Positions 8,185 to 18,237 are shown, counted from the first letter of the stretch. The stretch is DNA of 62,746 nt from JAGTVG01 sp964389805 (GCA_964389805.1 CAYMFU010000066.1:1-62746), one strand, 5' to 3'. Notes: generated by a model from the letters alone, not told the origin. Translations and numbers: made by a program.

Positions 8185-9714
8185 ATGGGCAGATTAACAT
8201 CCCTGGTTAAAGAGACCGCTATTTATGGAGTATCCAGCATCCTCGGAAGAATGCTGAACTGGCTTCTTGTGCCATTATATACCGAATATCTGCTTCCAGC
8301 TGAATATGGAATTGTAACTGAACTTTATGCATATGCAGCTTTTCTCCTCATTATATATACCTATGGTATGGAAACTGCGTTCTTCAGATTTACCAACAAA
8401 CTGGAGAATAAACAAAAATTTATCCTGAATCAATCTCAGGCTTCTGTTCTTGTTTCCAGTATCTTGCTTTCAACAATACTGATTTTGTTTGCAACCCCAA
8501 TTATAAACTATCTTGAATATCCCGGAAAGGAAAAATACATTATCTGGTTCAGTGTAATACTGGCAATCGATGCTATAGTAGCAATTCCTTTTGCAAATCT
8601 GAGATTACATCAGAAAGCAAAAAGATTTGCCTGGATCAAACTTGTTAATATATTCCTTAATATAGGATTCAATCTCTTTTTTATTGTTTTATGTACATAT
8701 ATCGTAAATCAATCACAAGAATCATCATTGAAAAACGTAATTACGCGCTTTTTCGATCAGAACGAGCTGGTTGATTATATTTTCATCTCAAACCTTATTG
8801 CCAGCTGTGCAATGCTTTTTATCTTTTTAAAAGAAATAATTAAGATCCGTATTAAACTAAATTGGAATTTACTAATGGAAATGTACAGGTATGCATTTCC
8901 TATAATGATTATGAGTCTGGCTGGAGTGACGAACGAAATGCTATCAAGAGCCGTATTGAAAAAATGGTTGCCTGAGGGATTTTACCCTGGATACTCAAAC
9001 CAGGCAGCATTAGGTATTTTCGGTGCGGCATATAAACTTTCTGTATTTATGACACTGTCCATTCAGGCTTTCCGGTACGCCGCAGAACCATTTTTCTTTT
9101 CGCGGGCTAAAGACAAAGACTCCAAGGAATTATTCAGCTCAGTTATGTTCTGGTTTGTAGTATTCGGATCTTTCATATTAGTAGCGATTGTACTTAATCT
9201 CGATATAATTGGCTTTCTCTTTCTGAGGAATGAAGCTTATTGGGATGGACTCCTCGTCGTTCCTATATTGCTGCTTGCCAATTTATTCCTTGGGATCTAC
9301 TACAATCTTTCTATCTGGTTTAAATTAACTGATAAAACATATTATGGCACCTTTATTTCAACCGGTGGTGCCGGCCTCACTATTATATTGAATTATATTT
9401 TTATTCCTATGTGGGGGTATCTGGGAAGTTCAATAGCTACCCTTGTTTGTTATCTTTCAATGGTAGTATTCTCATACTTTCTGGGGAAAAAACACTATCC
9501 GGTACCATACAAAACTGGAAAATACTTGTTCTATATTATATTAGCTCTAATATTTTCATATTTGGGATTTAATAAGCCTGAAGATTATACAATAAAGTTT
9601 AAACTATACCAGTTTACATTAATACTATTATATATGGTCATCGTGACTCTCCTGGAAAGGAAACAATTTAGATCTTTATTGAAGACGAAAAGGAATGAAA
9701 GTAAAAATCGTTAA
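8185..9714 (+). CDS. Polysaccharide flippase, Wzx/MATE-like (MOP superfamily)
   Basis: Integral membrane protein of 509 residues with about 12-14 hydrophobic segments and a short basic start (MGRLTSLVKETAIYGVSSIL) typical of Wzx-type flippases that move lipid-linked oligosaccharides across the inner membrane. The N-terminal GVSSILGRMLNWLLVPLYT block is the usual family signature. The substrate is unknown: no glycosyltransferases adjoin it, and the nearest polysaccharide genes are at the window ends. The 3' end overlaps dut by 20 nt in another frame, indicating co-transcription. Confidence 0.88.
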   Translation: MGRLTSLVKETAIYGVSSILGRMLNWLLVPLYTEYLLPAEYGIVTELYAYAAFLLIIYTYGMETAFFRFTNKLENKQKFILNQSQASVLVSSILLSTILILFATPIINYLEYPGKEKYIIWFSVILAIDAIVAIPFANLRLHQKAKRFAWIKLVNIFLNIGFNLFFIVLCTYIVNQSQESSLKNVITRFFDQNELVDYIFISNLIASCAMLFIFLKEIIKIRIKLNWNLLMEMYRYAFPIMIMSLAGVTNEMLSRAVLKKWLPEGFYPGYSNQAALGIFGAAYKLSVFMTLSIQAFRYAAEPFFFSRAKDKDSKELFSSVMFWFVVFGSFILVAIVLNLDIIGFLFLRNEAYWDGLLVVPILLLANLFLGIYYNLSIWFKLTDKTYYGTFISTGGAGLTIILNYIFIPMWGYLGSSIATLVCYLSMVVFSYFLGKKHYPVPYKTGKYLFYIILALIFSYLGFNKPEDYTIKFKLYQFTLILLYMVIVTLLERKQFRSLLKTKRNESKNR

Positions 9715-10126
9715 TAAATCAAATAATCCGACTCCTGAATATCAGACTACCTTATCTGCTGGAATGGACATACATGCATTTGTTGAAGGAGACATTTCTA
9801 TTAAACCCATGCAGAGGATATTGGTTCCGACAGGCTTGTATTTTGAATTGCCTCCGGGATATGAAGCTCAGGTAAGGCCAAGAAGTGGTTTAGCAGCTAA
9901 ATTTGGGATTACAGTTTTAAATACACCCGGAACAATTGATGCGGATTACCGGGGCGAAATAAAAGTCATTCTGGTCAATCTATCAAATGATGAATTTACT
10001 GTGAAAAACGGTGACAGGATAGCACAGGTTATCGTAAATAAATTTGAAAAAGTGGAATGGGAAAAAGTGGATGAACTCAAGGAATCAGTAAGGGAAGCAA
10101 ATGGCTTTGGAAGTACAGGGACCTGA
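9695..10126 (+). CDS. dut: Deoxyuridine 5'-triphosphate nucleotidohydrolase (dUTPase)
   Basis: Trimeric dUTPase that hydrolyses dUTP to dUMP and pyrophosphate, keeping uracil out of DNA. All five motifs are visible in 143 residues: SAGMDIHAF, the PRSGLAAKFGI phosphate-binding segment, NTPGTIDADYRGE, NGDRIAQVIV, and the C-terminal glycine-rich EANGFGSTGT. It overlaps the end of the flippase gene by 20 nt. A small hairpin at 10127-10145 begins right after the stop. Confidence 0.96.
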   Translation: MKVKIVNKSNNPTPEYQTTLSAGMDIHAFVEGDISIKPMQRILVPTGLYFELPPGYEAQVRPRSGLAAKFGITVLNTPGTIDADYRGEIKVILVNLSNDEFTVKNGDRIAQVIVNKFEKVEWEKVDELKESVREANGFGSTGT

Positions 10127-10145
10127 TTCCAGCCCGTTTCTGGAA
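10127..10145 (+). terminator. Hairpin just after dut, possible terminator
   Basis: TTCCAG (10127-10132) and CTGGAA (10140-10145) form a perfect 6-bp stem with a 7-nt loop directly after the dut stop. No U-tract follows, so intrinsic termination is doubtful. Confidence 0.3.
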
Positions 10146-10188
10146 ACTGATAAATTCATATTAATTTAATATTCTAGTTAGTATAGGT

Positions 10189-10196
10189 TAATTTTG
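10189..10196 (+). promoter_or_regulatory. Candidate -7 element upstream of the TPR gene
   Basis: TAATTTTG matches TAnnTTTG and lies about 63 nt before the TPR gene start in a 133-nt gap. The -33 region is only T-rich. Confidence 0.4.
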
Positions 10197-10259
10197 TGTG
10201 TTCAATAAAAAACGAAACCGATAAATCAAGTAACATAATCCTCTTTCAGGAATACCTTC

Positions 10260-12020
10260 ATGTATAATTTTATTCGAAAAATATTGCCTATTCTTTTACT
10301 GGGAATATCTATAACATTCCTGGGATATACGGAAGGGTATGGACAGAGAACAAAAAAGAAAAAAAAGAAGAAACAGGAGGAACAGGTTGACAGTAACGTA
10401 AACAACCTAAGACTTGCTGAGCAATTCTTTACCGAAGGTGAAAAATATTTCATTCTGGAAGACTACACTAAAGCTCTTGTTTTTTTCCAGAAATCACTTG
10501 AATTGGACCCGGGAAATGCGGCCATTAATTTTAAGATATCTGAGATATTCAATATAAATAATGATCTTGACAACGCTTTGATCCATGCTTTAGAAGCTGT
10601 CCGGCTGCAGGACAATAATAAATATTACTTCTTATTATTAGCTGAAATCTATAAAAAACAGTCAGATTATGCTAAAGCAGCAGAAGTCTATGAACAACTC
10701 GTTGAAAAGATTCCTGGAACAGAAGAATATCTGATCGAAACGGCAACGTTGTATATCTATTTGAATAAAATTGATGATGCTTTGCGTTGCTATCGCAGGA
10801 TAGAGGAAAAATTTGGAATAAATGAACAGGTATCTATCCAGATACAAAATATACTTTTAAAACAGAATAAATTGGATGAGGTTATATTAGAAAGCAAGAA
10901 ACTTATTGAGGCTTTCCCCAATAGACCTGAATACATCGCTAATCTGGCCAATAAGTATATTGCGAATGATTTGTATGATGAAGCTACCGAATTACTTGAG
11001 AATGCCATCCAAGATTTCCCGGACAATCCCATGTTGTTAAGTCAGTTGGCTGAAGTATATAGAAAAACAGGAAGGGTTGAAGAATCCAAGGCCATAGTAA
11101 AGGTGATTTTTGAAGATCCTAACTATAATCTGCAAGGGAAAATGCAATTTTTAGCTGCCTATTTTGGCAAAGAACTTTCTGATTCTGAAAAGGAGTATAT
11201 TATTGAATTAGGAAATAAGATTATCAACTATCACCCGAATGAGCCTGATGCTTATGCTATTTTTGGAGACCTCTATCACAGCTTGAATAATTTCGAGGAA
11301 GCAAGATTAATGTACTTGAAATCCCTGGAACTGGACCCATCCAATTTAAATGCCTGGCAGAGAGTCCTGGATTTTGAATTAAGGAATAATGAACTTGACA
11401 GCGTCATTATTCACTCTGAAAAAGCTGTGACTTATTTCCCCAACCAATCTTTGCTCTATTTTTATGGGGGGACTGCCTATCTGAGTAAAAATGAATATAA
11501 AAGATCTGTTCAAAAGCTTGAACAAGGCAAAAAGTATTCATCATCAAACCTTCAATTGCTGGCTTTATTCAATGGCCAATTGGGTGACGCATATAACGGC
11601 ATTGAAGAGTATGAGCAATCTGACAAGGCTTATGAAGCGGCACTTGATTATGATCCGGACAATGACCATGTATTAAACAATTACAGCTATTTCCTTTCAT
11701 TAAGAAAGGAAAAATTAGACCTGGCGGAAAAAATGTCAACTAAACTTGTAGAAAGAAATCCTGAAGATCCTACCTATCTTGACACTTTTGCCTGGGTCTT
11801 GTATAGCCAGGGTAAATATGATGATGCAAAAAAGTATATTGAAAAGGCTATTGAATTTGATGAAACCGGCAGCGGAACCCTTGTTGAACATTATGGTGAT
11901 ATTTTATTTAAACTGGGAGACGTAAATGGGGCTGTTGAACAATGGGAAAAAGCCAAACAACTTAATGATACTACCGATCTTCTAGATAAGAAAATAGCCG
12001 AACGACAATTGTATGAATAA
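10260..12020 (+). CDS. Exported tetratricopeptide-repeat protein
   Basis: 586 residues with a signal peptide (MYNFIRKILPILLLGISITF, cleavage probably near residue 28), then a run of basic residues RTKKKKKKKQEE, then many TPR units across the rest of the protein. Repeats are recognisable from blocks such as EDYTKALVFFQKSLELDPGN, FEEARLMYLKSLELDPSN and GKYDDAKKYIEKAIEFD. TPRs act as protein-binding scaffolds; no catalytic domain is visible. It overlaps the next gene, a DUF4292 lipoprotein, by 8 nt, and EnvC follows, suggesting a periplasmic or outer-membrane role. Specific function unknown. Confidence 0.85.
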   Translation: MYNFIRKILPILLLGISITFLGYTEGYGQRTKKKKKKKQEEQVDSNVNNLRLAEQFFTEGEKYFILEDYTKALVFFQKSLELDPGNAAINFKISEIFNINNDLDNALIHALEAVRLQDNNKYYFLLLAEIYKKQSDYAKAAEVYEQLVEKIPGTEEYLIETATLYIYLNKIDDALRCYRRIEEKFGINEQVSIQIQNILLKQNKLDEVILESKKLIEAFPNRPEYIANLANKYIANDLYDEATELLENAIQDFPDNPMLLSQLAEVYRKTGRVEESKAIVKVIFEDPNYNLQGKMQFLAAYFGKELSDSEKEYIIELGNKIINYHPNEPDAYAIFGDLYHSLNNFEEARLMYLKSLELDPSNLNAWQRVLDFELRNNELDSVIIHSEKAVTYFPNQSLLYFYGGTAYLSKNEYKRSVQKLEQGKKYSSSNLQLLALFNGQLGDAYNGIEEYEQSDKAYEAALDYDPDNDHVLNNYSYFLSLRKEKLDLAEKMSTKLVERNPEDPTYLDTFAWVLYSQGKYDDAKKYIEKAIEFDETGSGTLVEHYGDILFKLGDVNGAVEQWEKAKQLNDTTDLLDKKIAERQLYE

Positions 12021-12762
12021 ACGTATTCTCCTATTTACCTCCCTGATCTTTGTGTTCACTTCATGCAAAAAAGATTTATTCCAGTTCAATTATTCAGAAA
12101 AAAAACGGCTTAAAATTGAAGAACTTGAGTTCGATTATCTGCAGGCTAAATCCAAACTAAAATACGACGATGGAATACAGAATTTTAGCGCAAATGCAAA
12201 TATACGCATTAGGGAGGATAGCTTAATCTGGATTTCAATCTCCTCAACGGGTGTTGAAGTAATCAGATCTATAATTCAGAAAGATTCAATTTTTGTAATT
12301 GATAGAATAAATAAGGAATACAGGGAATTTAGTTTTGATTCTTTACAAAGAGCATATAATATCTCAATAGATTACGATATGGTTCAGGGAGTCTTGATTG
12401 GCAACCTCATCAAAGCAAGAAAAAACAATGACAAAATACTAAAAGATGAAGATTTCTTTATCCTAAGACAAAATTCTGACAATTTGACCATAGAAAACTT
12501 TGTTAATTCGAAAACTATGAAAATCGAAAAGGTCAATGTAAAGGAAGCTCCATCTGAAAGCAGTATGGAAATAAAATACGAAGATTTTCAAATGAACAAC
12601 GAGATCCTGATCCCTTATAAAAATTCAGTATTTTTAACTTATAATAGGAATAATTCAGAATTAATATCACATTTAAATATTAATTTCAGCCGTGTGGTGA
12701 TTAATGAAAAGAAAATAAAGTTCCCATTTAATGTTCCAAACAGGTATGTGTCCAAAGAATAA
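12013..12762 (+). CDS. DUF4292 family lipoprotein
   Basis: 249 residues beginning MNKRILLFTSLIFVFTSCKK, a lipoprotein signal with C18 as the likely lipidated cysteine. The body is a LolA/LppM-like beta-rich region of the DUF4292 kind seen in Bacteroidota, with features such as RIREDSLIWISISSTGVEVI. Similar proteins are thought to handle lipids or lipoproteins, but this is not shown. It is translationally linked to its neighbours: its start overlaps the TPR gene by 8 nt and its end overlaps envC. Confidence 0.78.
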   Translation: MNKRILLFTSLIFVFTSCKKDLFQFNYSEKKRLKIEELEFDYLQAKSKLKYDDGIQNFSANANIRIREDSLIWISISSTGVEVIRSIIQKDSIFVIDRINKEYREFSFDSLQRAYNISIDYDMVQGVLIGNLIKARKNNDKILKDEDFFILRQNSDNLTIENFVNSKTMKIEKVNVKEAPSESSMEIKYEDFQMNNEILIPYKNSVFLTYNRNNSELISHLNINFSRVVINEKKIKFPFNVPNRYVSKE

Positions 12763-13957
12763 GTGGATTTATTTAATATATGGACTATTACTTTTTCTTC
12801 CTGTCTTTGCTTTTTCACAAAAATCTAAATCACAGCTTGAGCAGGAAAAACGGAATGCGATCAACAAGTTAAAAGAAGCACAAAAGATCCTTGAGGAGAC
12901 CGAAAAGAAGAAGGAAGTGAGTGTGGGTCAATTGAATGCATTGAATCAACAGATCGTTGCAAGCCAGAGTATAATAAATTCAATCAATGGAGAAATAAGC
13001 ATTTATAACAATGAACTTCTGGAATTGAATGAGGTAATTGAATCTCTTGAGGATGATCTGGAGCATTTGAAAAAGGAATATGCTACCATGGTCTATGCTT
13101 CCTATAAAGCTAATTTCGGCCTCCGGAATATACTGTTTATTTTCTCTGCCGAGACTTTCAACCAACTTCTTCTCAGGGCCAGGTACATGGACCAGTATAC
13201 GGAAGCCCGAAAAAGACAATTGGTTTTAATTCAGGAAGTTAGAGTATACTTGGAGGACCAGATTGCAACAATGGAAACGAAGAAACTGGAGAAAGACCAG
13301 CTACTCAACCAGGAATTATCTCAAAACAAAAGCCTGGTCACCCTAAGAAAAAAACAAAATACATTAATCACTTCTCTAAGTAAAAAGGAATCTGATATAA
13401 AGAAAGAATTACAGGACAGAAAGAAAGCGATTGCCCGGTTAGACAAACTCATTGCCGATATCGTTGCTGCAGAGATAAAAGCTTCGTCGAAAGGTAAGTC
13501 TAGTACCGAAATCGAAATGAATGCAAGCGAGACGGCTCTGTCCATGGCCTTTGAAAATAATTATTCCAAATTACAATGGCCCGTCTCAACGGGTTTTATT
13601 TCAGCAAAATTCGGAACAAATCCACACCCTGTTTATAAAAGATTGAAAGTTCCAAATGATGGTATCGATATTCAAACCAATGAAAATCAGGAAGTTCGAT
13701 CAGTATTTGAAGGTGAGGTAAAACGGGTTGCTGTTGTACCAGGAGATATGAGGTACGTAGTATTAATTCAGCATGGTGATTATTTTACAGTATATGCAAA
13801 ATTAAAACAGGTTTTTGTAGGGCAAGGCGACAGGGTAAGTGCCAATCAACGAATAGGCGTAGTAAATACTGATAGAAATGGCACCTCTGAAGTCCAGTTC
13901 CAGATATGGAAAAACACCCAGAAATTGAATCCAGAAAACTGGATCGCCAAGAAATAA
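12746..13957 (+). CDS. EnvC-like murein hydrolase activator, M23 family
   Basis: About 403 residues: a signal peptide (WIYLIYGLLLFLPVFAFSQ), long coiled coils (roughly residues 25-260, rich in K, E and Q), then a C-terminal M23/LytM domain from about 285. The LytM zinc ligands look degenerate. The usual HxxxD motif is replaced around NDGIDIQTNE, and the later HxH by QFQIWK, so this is likely an activator of amidases and not an active peptidase, as in EnvC. I chose the ATG at 12746; an in-frame ATG at 12731 is also possible. The gene overlaps the DUF4292 gene by 17 nt. Confidence 0.85.
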   Translation: MCPKNKWIYLIYGLLLFLPVFAFSQKSKSQLEQEKRNAINKLKEAQKILEETEKKKEVSVGQLNALNQQIVASQSIINSINGEISIYNNELLELNEVIESLEDDLEHLKKEYATMVYASYKANFGLRNILFIFSAETFNQLLLRARYMDQYTEARKRQLVLIQEVRVYLEDQIATMETKKLEKDQLLNQELSQNKSLVTLRKKQNTLITSLSKKESDIKKELQDRKKAIARLDKLIADIVAAEIKASSKGKSSTEIEMNASETALSMAFENNYSKLQWPVSTGFISAKFGTNPHPVYKRLKVPNDGIDIQTNENQEVRSVFEGEVKRVAVVPGDMRYVVLIQHGDYFTVYAKLKQVFVGQGDRVSANQRIGVVNTDRNGTSEVQFQIWKNTQKLNPENWIAKK

Positions 13958-14030
13958 ATTTTTAATGTATTTGATTTGAATTTGAGAGAATGTTAATATT
14001 GGCTATATTTACATTCTAATTTTTATGTGA

Positions 14031-14264
14031 ATGATGGAATTGTTAGGAAACATACTATTATTTGGGATGCCAGGTGGCCCGGAGTGGCTCATCATAATCC
14101 TGTTTGTAATCATATTTTTTGGTGCTAAGAAAATACCTGAATTGGCTAGAGGTCTTGGAAAAGGCATCAGGGAATTTAAGGATGCAACAAAAGGTGTAAA
14201 AGATGAGATCGAGGAAGGCATCAAATCAACCGATAAGGAAGTAAAAAAAGCTACTAAGGATTGA
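14031..14264 (+). CDS. tatA: Sec-independent translocase protein TatA/TatE
   Basis: 77-residue subunit of the twin-arginine translocation pore. It has an N-terminal hydrophobic segment (PEWLIIILFVIIFFGAKKIP), the FGAKKIPELARGLGKGIREF hinge and amphipathic helix diagnostic of TatA, and a charged C-terminal tail. The longer-than-usual start contains a stretch LLFGMPGG before the membrane segment. The stop TGA overlaps the TTG start of gatA (TTGA), implying coupled translation. tatC is not in the window. Confidence 0.92.
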   Translation: MMELLGNILLFGMPGGPEWLIIILFVIIFFGAKKIPELARGLGKGIREFKDATKGVKDEIEEGIKSTDKEVKKATKD

Positions 14265-15685
14265 GAAAATACAATTCCCTTAAGGATATTAGAAAAGATA
14301 TCCGGGAAGGTATTATTGATTGCTCCCAACTGGTTGACCATTACCTTAAAAACATTAAGGAAAAAGCTTACCTAAATGCCTTCCTAGAAGTCTACGAAGA
14401 CGAAGCAAAACAGCAAGCCTTATCAGTTGATCAAAAAATCCGTGCCGGGAAACCAGGTATACTGGCTGGAATGGTAATTGGCATTAAAGATGTTCTATGT
14501 CATAAAGATCATTCCTTGCAATGCTCCAGCAGCATTTTAGAAGGTTTCAAATCTCAGTTTACAGCTTCTGCTGTACAAAGACTCCTTGATGAAGATGTGA
14601 TTATCATCGGCAGGATCAATTGTGACGAGTTCGCTATGGGATCCAGTAATGAGAACTCAGCATTCGGACCGGTTAAAAACGAAATCGATCCTAAAAGAGT
14701 ACCTGGGGGATCTTCTGGAGGTAGCGCAGTTGCAGTCCAGGCTGACCTATGCCTTGCTTCACTGGGTACTGACACCGGCGGATCTGTAAGACAACCAGCA
14801 GCCTTTTGTGGGATTATAGGTTTTAAACCCACATATTCACGAATTTCACGATACGGACTTACTGCTTACGCATCTTCATTTGATACCATCGGAATACTTA
14901 CATCGGATGTTTATGATAATGCCTTATTGCTTGAACTGATGGCAGGAAAAGACGAATACGATAGTACAGTATCAAGAAATCCGGTTCCCAGGTATTCTCA
15001 AAATTTAAAATTCAAGGAAAAAGCTACAATAGCATATATCAAGGAGACCCTTGAAGATACTCGCATTGATACAGATATTAAAGAAAGAATAAGAAATGTC
15101 CTGGATTTCCTCAAAAATGAAGGACATAATGTGGAAGCAATAGAATATCCCCATCTGGATTTCGTTTTACCTACATATTACATTTTGACAACCGCTGAGG
15201 CAAGTTCAAACCTCTCCAGGTATGATGGTGTAAAGTATGGCTATAGAAGTCCAAATACTGTCGATCTTGAATCGATGTATAAAAAATCACGATCTGAAGG
15301 ATTTGGAGAGGAAGTACAAAGGCGTATTTTATTGGGAACTTTTATTCTCAGTGCCAGTTATTATGATGCGTATTATACTAAAGCTCAAAAGGTTAGAAGA
15401 CTCATAAGAGATAAAACGCTTGAAATATTAGAAAAATATGACTTTATTGCGTTGCCAACTACACCGACAACCGCTTTTAAGATTGGAGAAGTGAAAAATC
15501 CATTAGATATGTATTTTGAGGATTTATTAACTGTACAAGCATCTGTAGCTGGGAATCCAGCGGTATCTATTCCTGTAGGAAAGGATAGAAAGGGTTTGCC
15601 AATTGGTTTTCAATTAATGGCAGGATATTTCAAGGAGGCTGATCTTATGGCATTTTCAGAATATATTCTTAAAAACTACAAATAG
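14261..15685 (+). CDS. gatA: Glutamyl-tRNA(Gln) amidotransferase subunit A
   Basis: Amidase subunit of GatCAB, which turns Glu-tRNA(Gln) (and Asp-tRNA(Asn)) into the amidated form using glutamine-derived ammonia. 474 residues with the amidase signature RVPGGSSGGSAVAV. The Ser-cisSer-Lys triad is K76 (GIKDVL), S151 and S175 (GTDTGGSVRQPA). Translation starts at a TTG whose TG is shared with the tatA stop. gatB and gatC are not nearby. Confidence 0.95.
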   Translation: MRKYNSLKDIRKDIREGIIDCSQLVDHYLKNIKEKAYLNAFLEVYEDEAKQQALSVDQKIRAGKPGILAGMVIGIKDVLCHKDHSLQCSSSILEGFKSQFTASAVQRLLDEDVIIIGRINCDEFAMGSSNENSAFGPVKNEIDPKRVPGGSSGGSAVAVQADLCLASLGTDTGGSVRQPAAFCGIIGFKPTYSRISRYGLTAYASSFDTIGILTSDVYDNALLLELMAGKDEYDSTVSRNPVPRYSQNLKFKEKATIAYIKETLEDTRIDTDIKERIRNVLDFLKNEGHNVEAIEYPHLDFVLPTYYILTTAEASSNLSRYDGVKYGYRSPNTVDLESMYKKSRSEGFGEEVQRRILLGTFILSASYYDAYYTKAQKVRRLIRDKTLEILEKYDFIALPTTPTTAFKIGEVKNPLDMYFEDLLTVQASVAGNPAVSIPVGKDRKGLPIGFQLMAGYFKEADLMAFSEYILKNYK

Positions 15686-15690
15686 AGTTC

Positions 15691-17118
15691 ATGCTCAAAG
15701 CCTGGAAAAAATATACACTGCTGACCGCAATCTTTTTTACGATAGTTGCAATTCCTCTTTTCAGCTTTGCTTATTCTTTATCTGGCATAAACACAAACGA
15801 TACATTAATTTATCCGGCTTATACGTTTGAACATATTCCTGATTTTACATATGAAGAAATCGAAGAACGTTTTATGCAAATGGATTCGGAGATTCCTTTA
15901 AGCTTTAACTCAAGAATAAAGGCCTTTATTGATTATTTTACGATCAGAGACCGCGAGTATACTAAAAGTGTCCTTGGAAAATTGGATTTGTATTTCCCGC
16001 TTTTTGAGAAATATTTTACGGAATATGGTATCCCGGATGAAATAAAATACCTATCTATCGTAGAAAGCGGATTAAATCCAAAAGCACAATCCAGAGTTGG
16101 CGCAGTTGGTTTATGGCAGTTTATGCCAGGAACCGCCAGGATGTTTGGACTTAAAACAGACTGGTATATTGATGAGCGTATGGACCCGGAGAAATCAACA
16201 GAGGCTGCTGCTAAATATCTTAAATCCCTGTATTCATACTTTGATGATTGGGAATTGGCTCTGGCTGCTTATAATGCAGGCCCGGGAAAGGTGAGAAGAG
16301 CCATCAGGAAATCAGGTTATAAAAAGAAATTCTGGGAAATATATCGATATCTGCCCAGGGAAACCAGGTCTTATGTCCCTCAGTTTATGGCATTTATGTA
16401 TGTAATCAATCATGCGGAAGAACATAATTTCTTTATAGAAGAATATAAAGAATTTATTCCTGAAACAGATACTATAATGGTGGATGAATTTCTTTATTTT
16501 AAGACATTTGCCGACTTAACAAATACCTGCCCTGAAGACCTGGAAAAAATGAATCCTTCTGTGAGAAGAAGAGCATTCCCGGAGGGAGGCATATTTTACA
16601 CATTTTATATCCCTGCAGATATTAAGCCCTACGTCCTTGAAAACAGGGATTACATACTGGATTCCGCGAAAAATACGGGAAAGGAAGAATTGGAATACCT
16701 GGCAAGGCACTCTGTGGGAAGCACCTGGGGACGGGATAAAATTGTTCATACTGTTCGATCGGGAGAAGTATTGGGAACAATCGCTGAAAAATATAAGGTC
16801 CGTGTTTCTGACATACGGTCCTGGAACAATATAAATGGGAATCTGATCAGAATCAACCAGAGACTCAAAATTTATGTTAATCAAAGTTATTATAACAGCA
16901 TTAACAATCAGAATATTATCGTAAAAGAACGGACTCCATCAAAACAAACTTCATCCCCCAAGCCTTCGGCTTCCAATAAAGTCCATATAGTACAACCGGG
17001 AGATAGTCTATGGGAAATTTCCAGGCAGTATGAAGGCCTGACTATTGAACGGATCAAAGAGCTCAATAATCTCAAATCAAATAAAATCAAACCAGGTCAA
17101 AAATTAATTATTGGATAA
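15691..17118 (+). CDS. mltD: Membrane-bound lytic transglycosylase (MltD-like) with two LysM domains
   Basis: 475 residues: signal/anchor segment (residues 8-30), family-1 SLT domain about 95-260, then two peptidoglycan-binding LysM domains. The first LysM is near 350-397 (VHTVRSGEVLGTIAEKYKV); the second is near 430-475 (VHIVQPGDSLWEISRQYEG). The catalytic glutamate is E125 in IVESGLNP, followed by the GAVGLWQFMPGTARMFGL motif and ALAAYNAGPGKVRRA. It cleaves glycan strands to 1,6-anhydromuropeptides. It starts 5 nt after gatA and no lipobox is evident. Confidence 0.93.
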   Translation: MLKAWKKYTLLTAIFFTIVAIPLFSFAYSLSGINTNDTLIYPAYTFEHIPDFTYEEIEERFMQMDSEIPLSFNSRIKAFIDYFTIRDREYTKSVLGKLDLYFPLFEKYFTEYGIPDEIKYLSIVESGLNPKAQSRVGAVGLWQFMPGTARMFGLKTDWYIDERMDPEKSTEAAAKYLKSLYSYFDDWELALAAYNAGPGKVRRAIRKSGYKKKFWEIYRYLPRETRSYVPQFMAFMYVINHAEEHNFFIEEYKEFIPETDTIMVDEFLYFKTFADLTNTCPEDLEKMNPSVRRRAFPEGGIFYTFYIPADIKPYVLENRDYILDSAKNTGKEELEYLARHSVGSTWGRDKIVHTVRSGEVLGTIAEKYKVRVSDIRSWNNINGNLIRINQRLKIYVNQSYYNSINNQNIIVKERTPSKQTSSPKPSASNKVHIVQPGDSLWEISRQYEGLTIERIKELNNLKSNKIKPGQKLIIG

Positions 17119-17175
17119 GTACAAATTCGCTCTGTATAATCCCTTTTTTCACTATCTTAGAGAAAAAATTATATT

Positions 17176-18237
17176 ATGAGAAATTCTGTACTACTTTTCA
17201 TAATTACCTTGATTTTTTCTTCTTGTGAAAGCTGGCTTGGCGATCAGGCTATGCCACAAGGAAGAGGTGAATCAGGTGAAATAATACTCGTCATAGACTC
17301 TGCCAGATGGGCAGGCAATATAGGTAAACAACTTAGACTGACATTCCGGGAATTAGTTGACGGTTTGCCAAGAGATGAACCCCTCTTCGATTTGAGACAG
17401 ATAGTACCCACGGATTTTAAGGGTATTCTAAAGAATCCTAAAAACCTGGTGCTGGTAATTCCTTTAAATGACAAGAATCATGAAGGGCTAAAAATGAAAA
17501 ACCTGTTCACACAAAATTCGCTTGATTCATTACAGGAAAATAAGGATATATTTCTGATCAATAGAAAGAATCTCTTCGCCACAGGGCAACATGTGGTTTT
17601 TTTGGTTAATCATGATGATGCTTCATTCGAAGAGCAAATTGTAAAGGAAAGGGAGCATATTCGCTATTTATTCAATACGATTGAGGATAGAAGGGCAATG
17701 GAAAGACAGTTTAAAGTCCGCGAAGAAAAAACGATCACCAATAGACTATTGACTGATTTCGGATATAATATCAGAATACCATACGGATTCCGGATTGCCG
17801 AATCTTCTGAAGATTTTGTATGGTTGAGACAAGCAGGCCGGGAAATTGATAAAAGTATTTTTATTGCATTTAAAGATTATACAGATGCGAATGCCTTTAA
17901 TGATGAAGAAATAATTGCCTGGCGGGATGATATTTGTGGAAAGCATATTTATGGTAATCCTGAGAACCCGGAATCATTTCTTTTAACTGAAACATTGATA
18001 CCACCTACATTTAATGAAGTCAATTTTGATGGCAAGTACGGCAAGAAAATTCTCGGTTTGTGGAAGACTAATAATATATCCATGGGAGGACCATTTGTAG
18101 GCTATACTTTTGTAGATGAAAACACAAACAGGTTGTACTATATTGAAGGTTTTGTTTATAGCCCTGGAGTCGATCAAAGGGAATTAATGCGGGAAATGAA
18201 TGTCATTCTAAAAACATTTAAATCGAGTCCTGAATAA
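17176..18237 (+). CDS. DUF4837 family lipoprotein
   Basis: 353 residues with a lipoprotein signal ending at FSSCES (C17). The body matches the Bacteroidota DUF4837 pattern: GEIILVIDSARWAGNIG, EPLFDLRQIVPTDF and KNLVLVIPL early, and PFVGYTFVDENTNRLYYIEG near the end. Function unknown; an envelope location is inferred from the signal. A 57-nt gap separates it from mltD, and it is followed by 186 nt of AT-rich sequence before ruvA. Confidence 0.8.
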   Translation: MRNSVLLFIITLIFSSCESWLGDQAMPQGRGESGEIILVIDSARWAGNIGKQLRLTFRELVDGLPRDEPLFDLRQIVPTDFKGILKNPKNLVLVIPLNDKNHEGLKMKNLFTQNSLDSLQENKDIFLINRKNLFATGQHVVFLVNHDDASFEEQIVKEREHIRYLFNTIEDRRAMERQFKVREEKTITNRLLTDFGYNIRIPYGFRIAESSEDFVWLRQAGREIDKSIFIAFKDYTDANAFNDEEIIAWRDDICGKHIYGNPENPESFLLTETLIPPTFNEVNFDGKYGKKILGLWKTNNISMGGPFVGYTFVDENTNRLYYIEGFVYSPGVDQRELMREMNVILKTFKSSPE

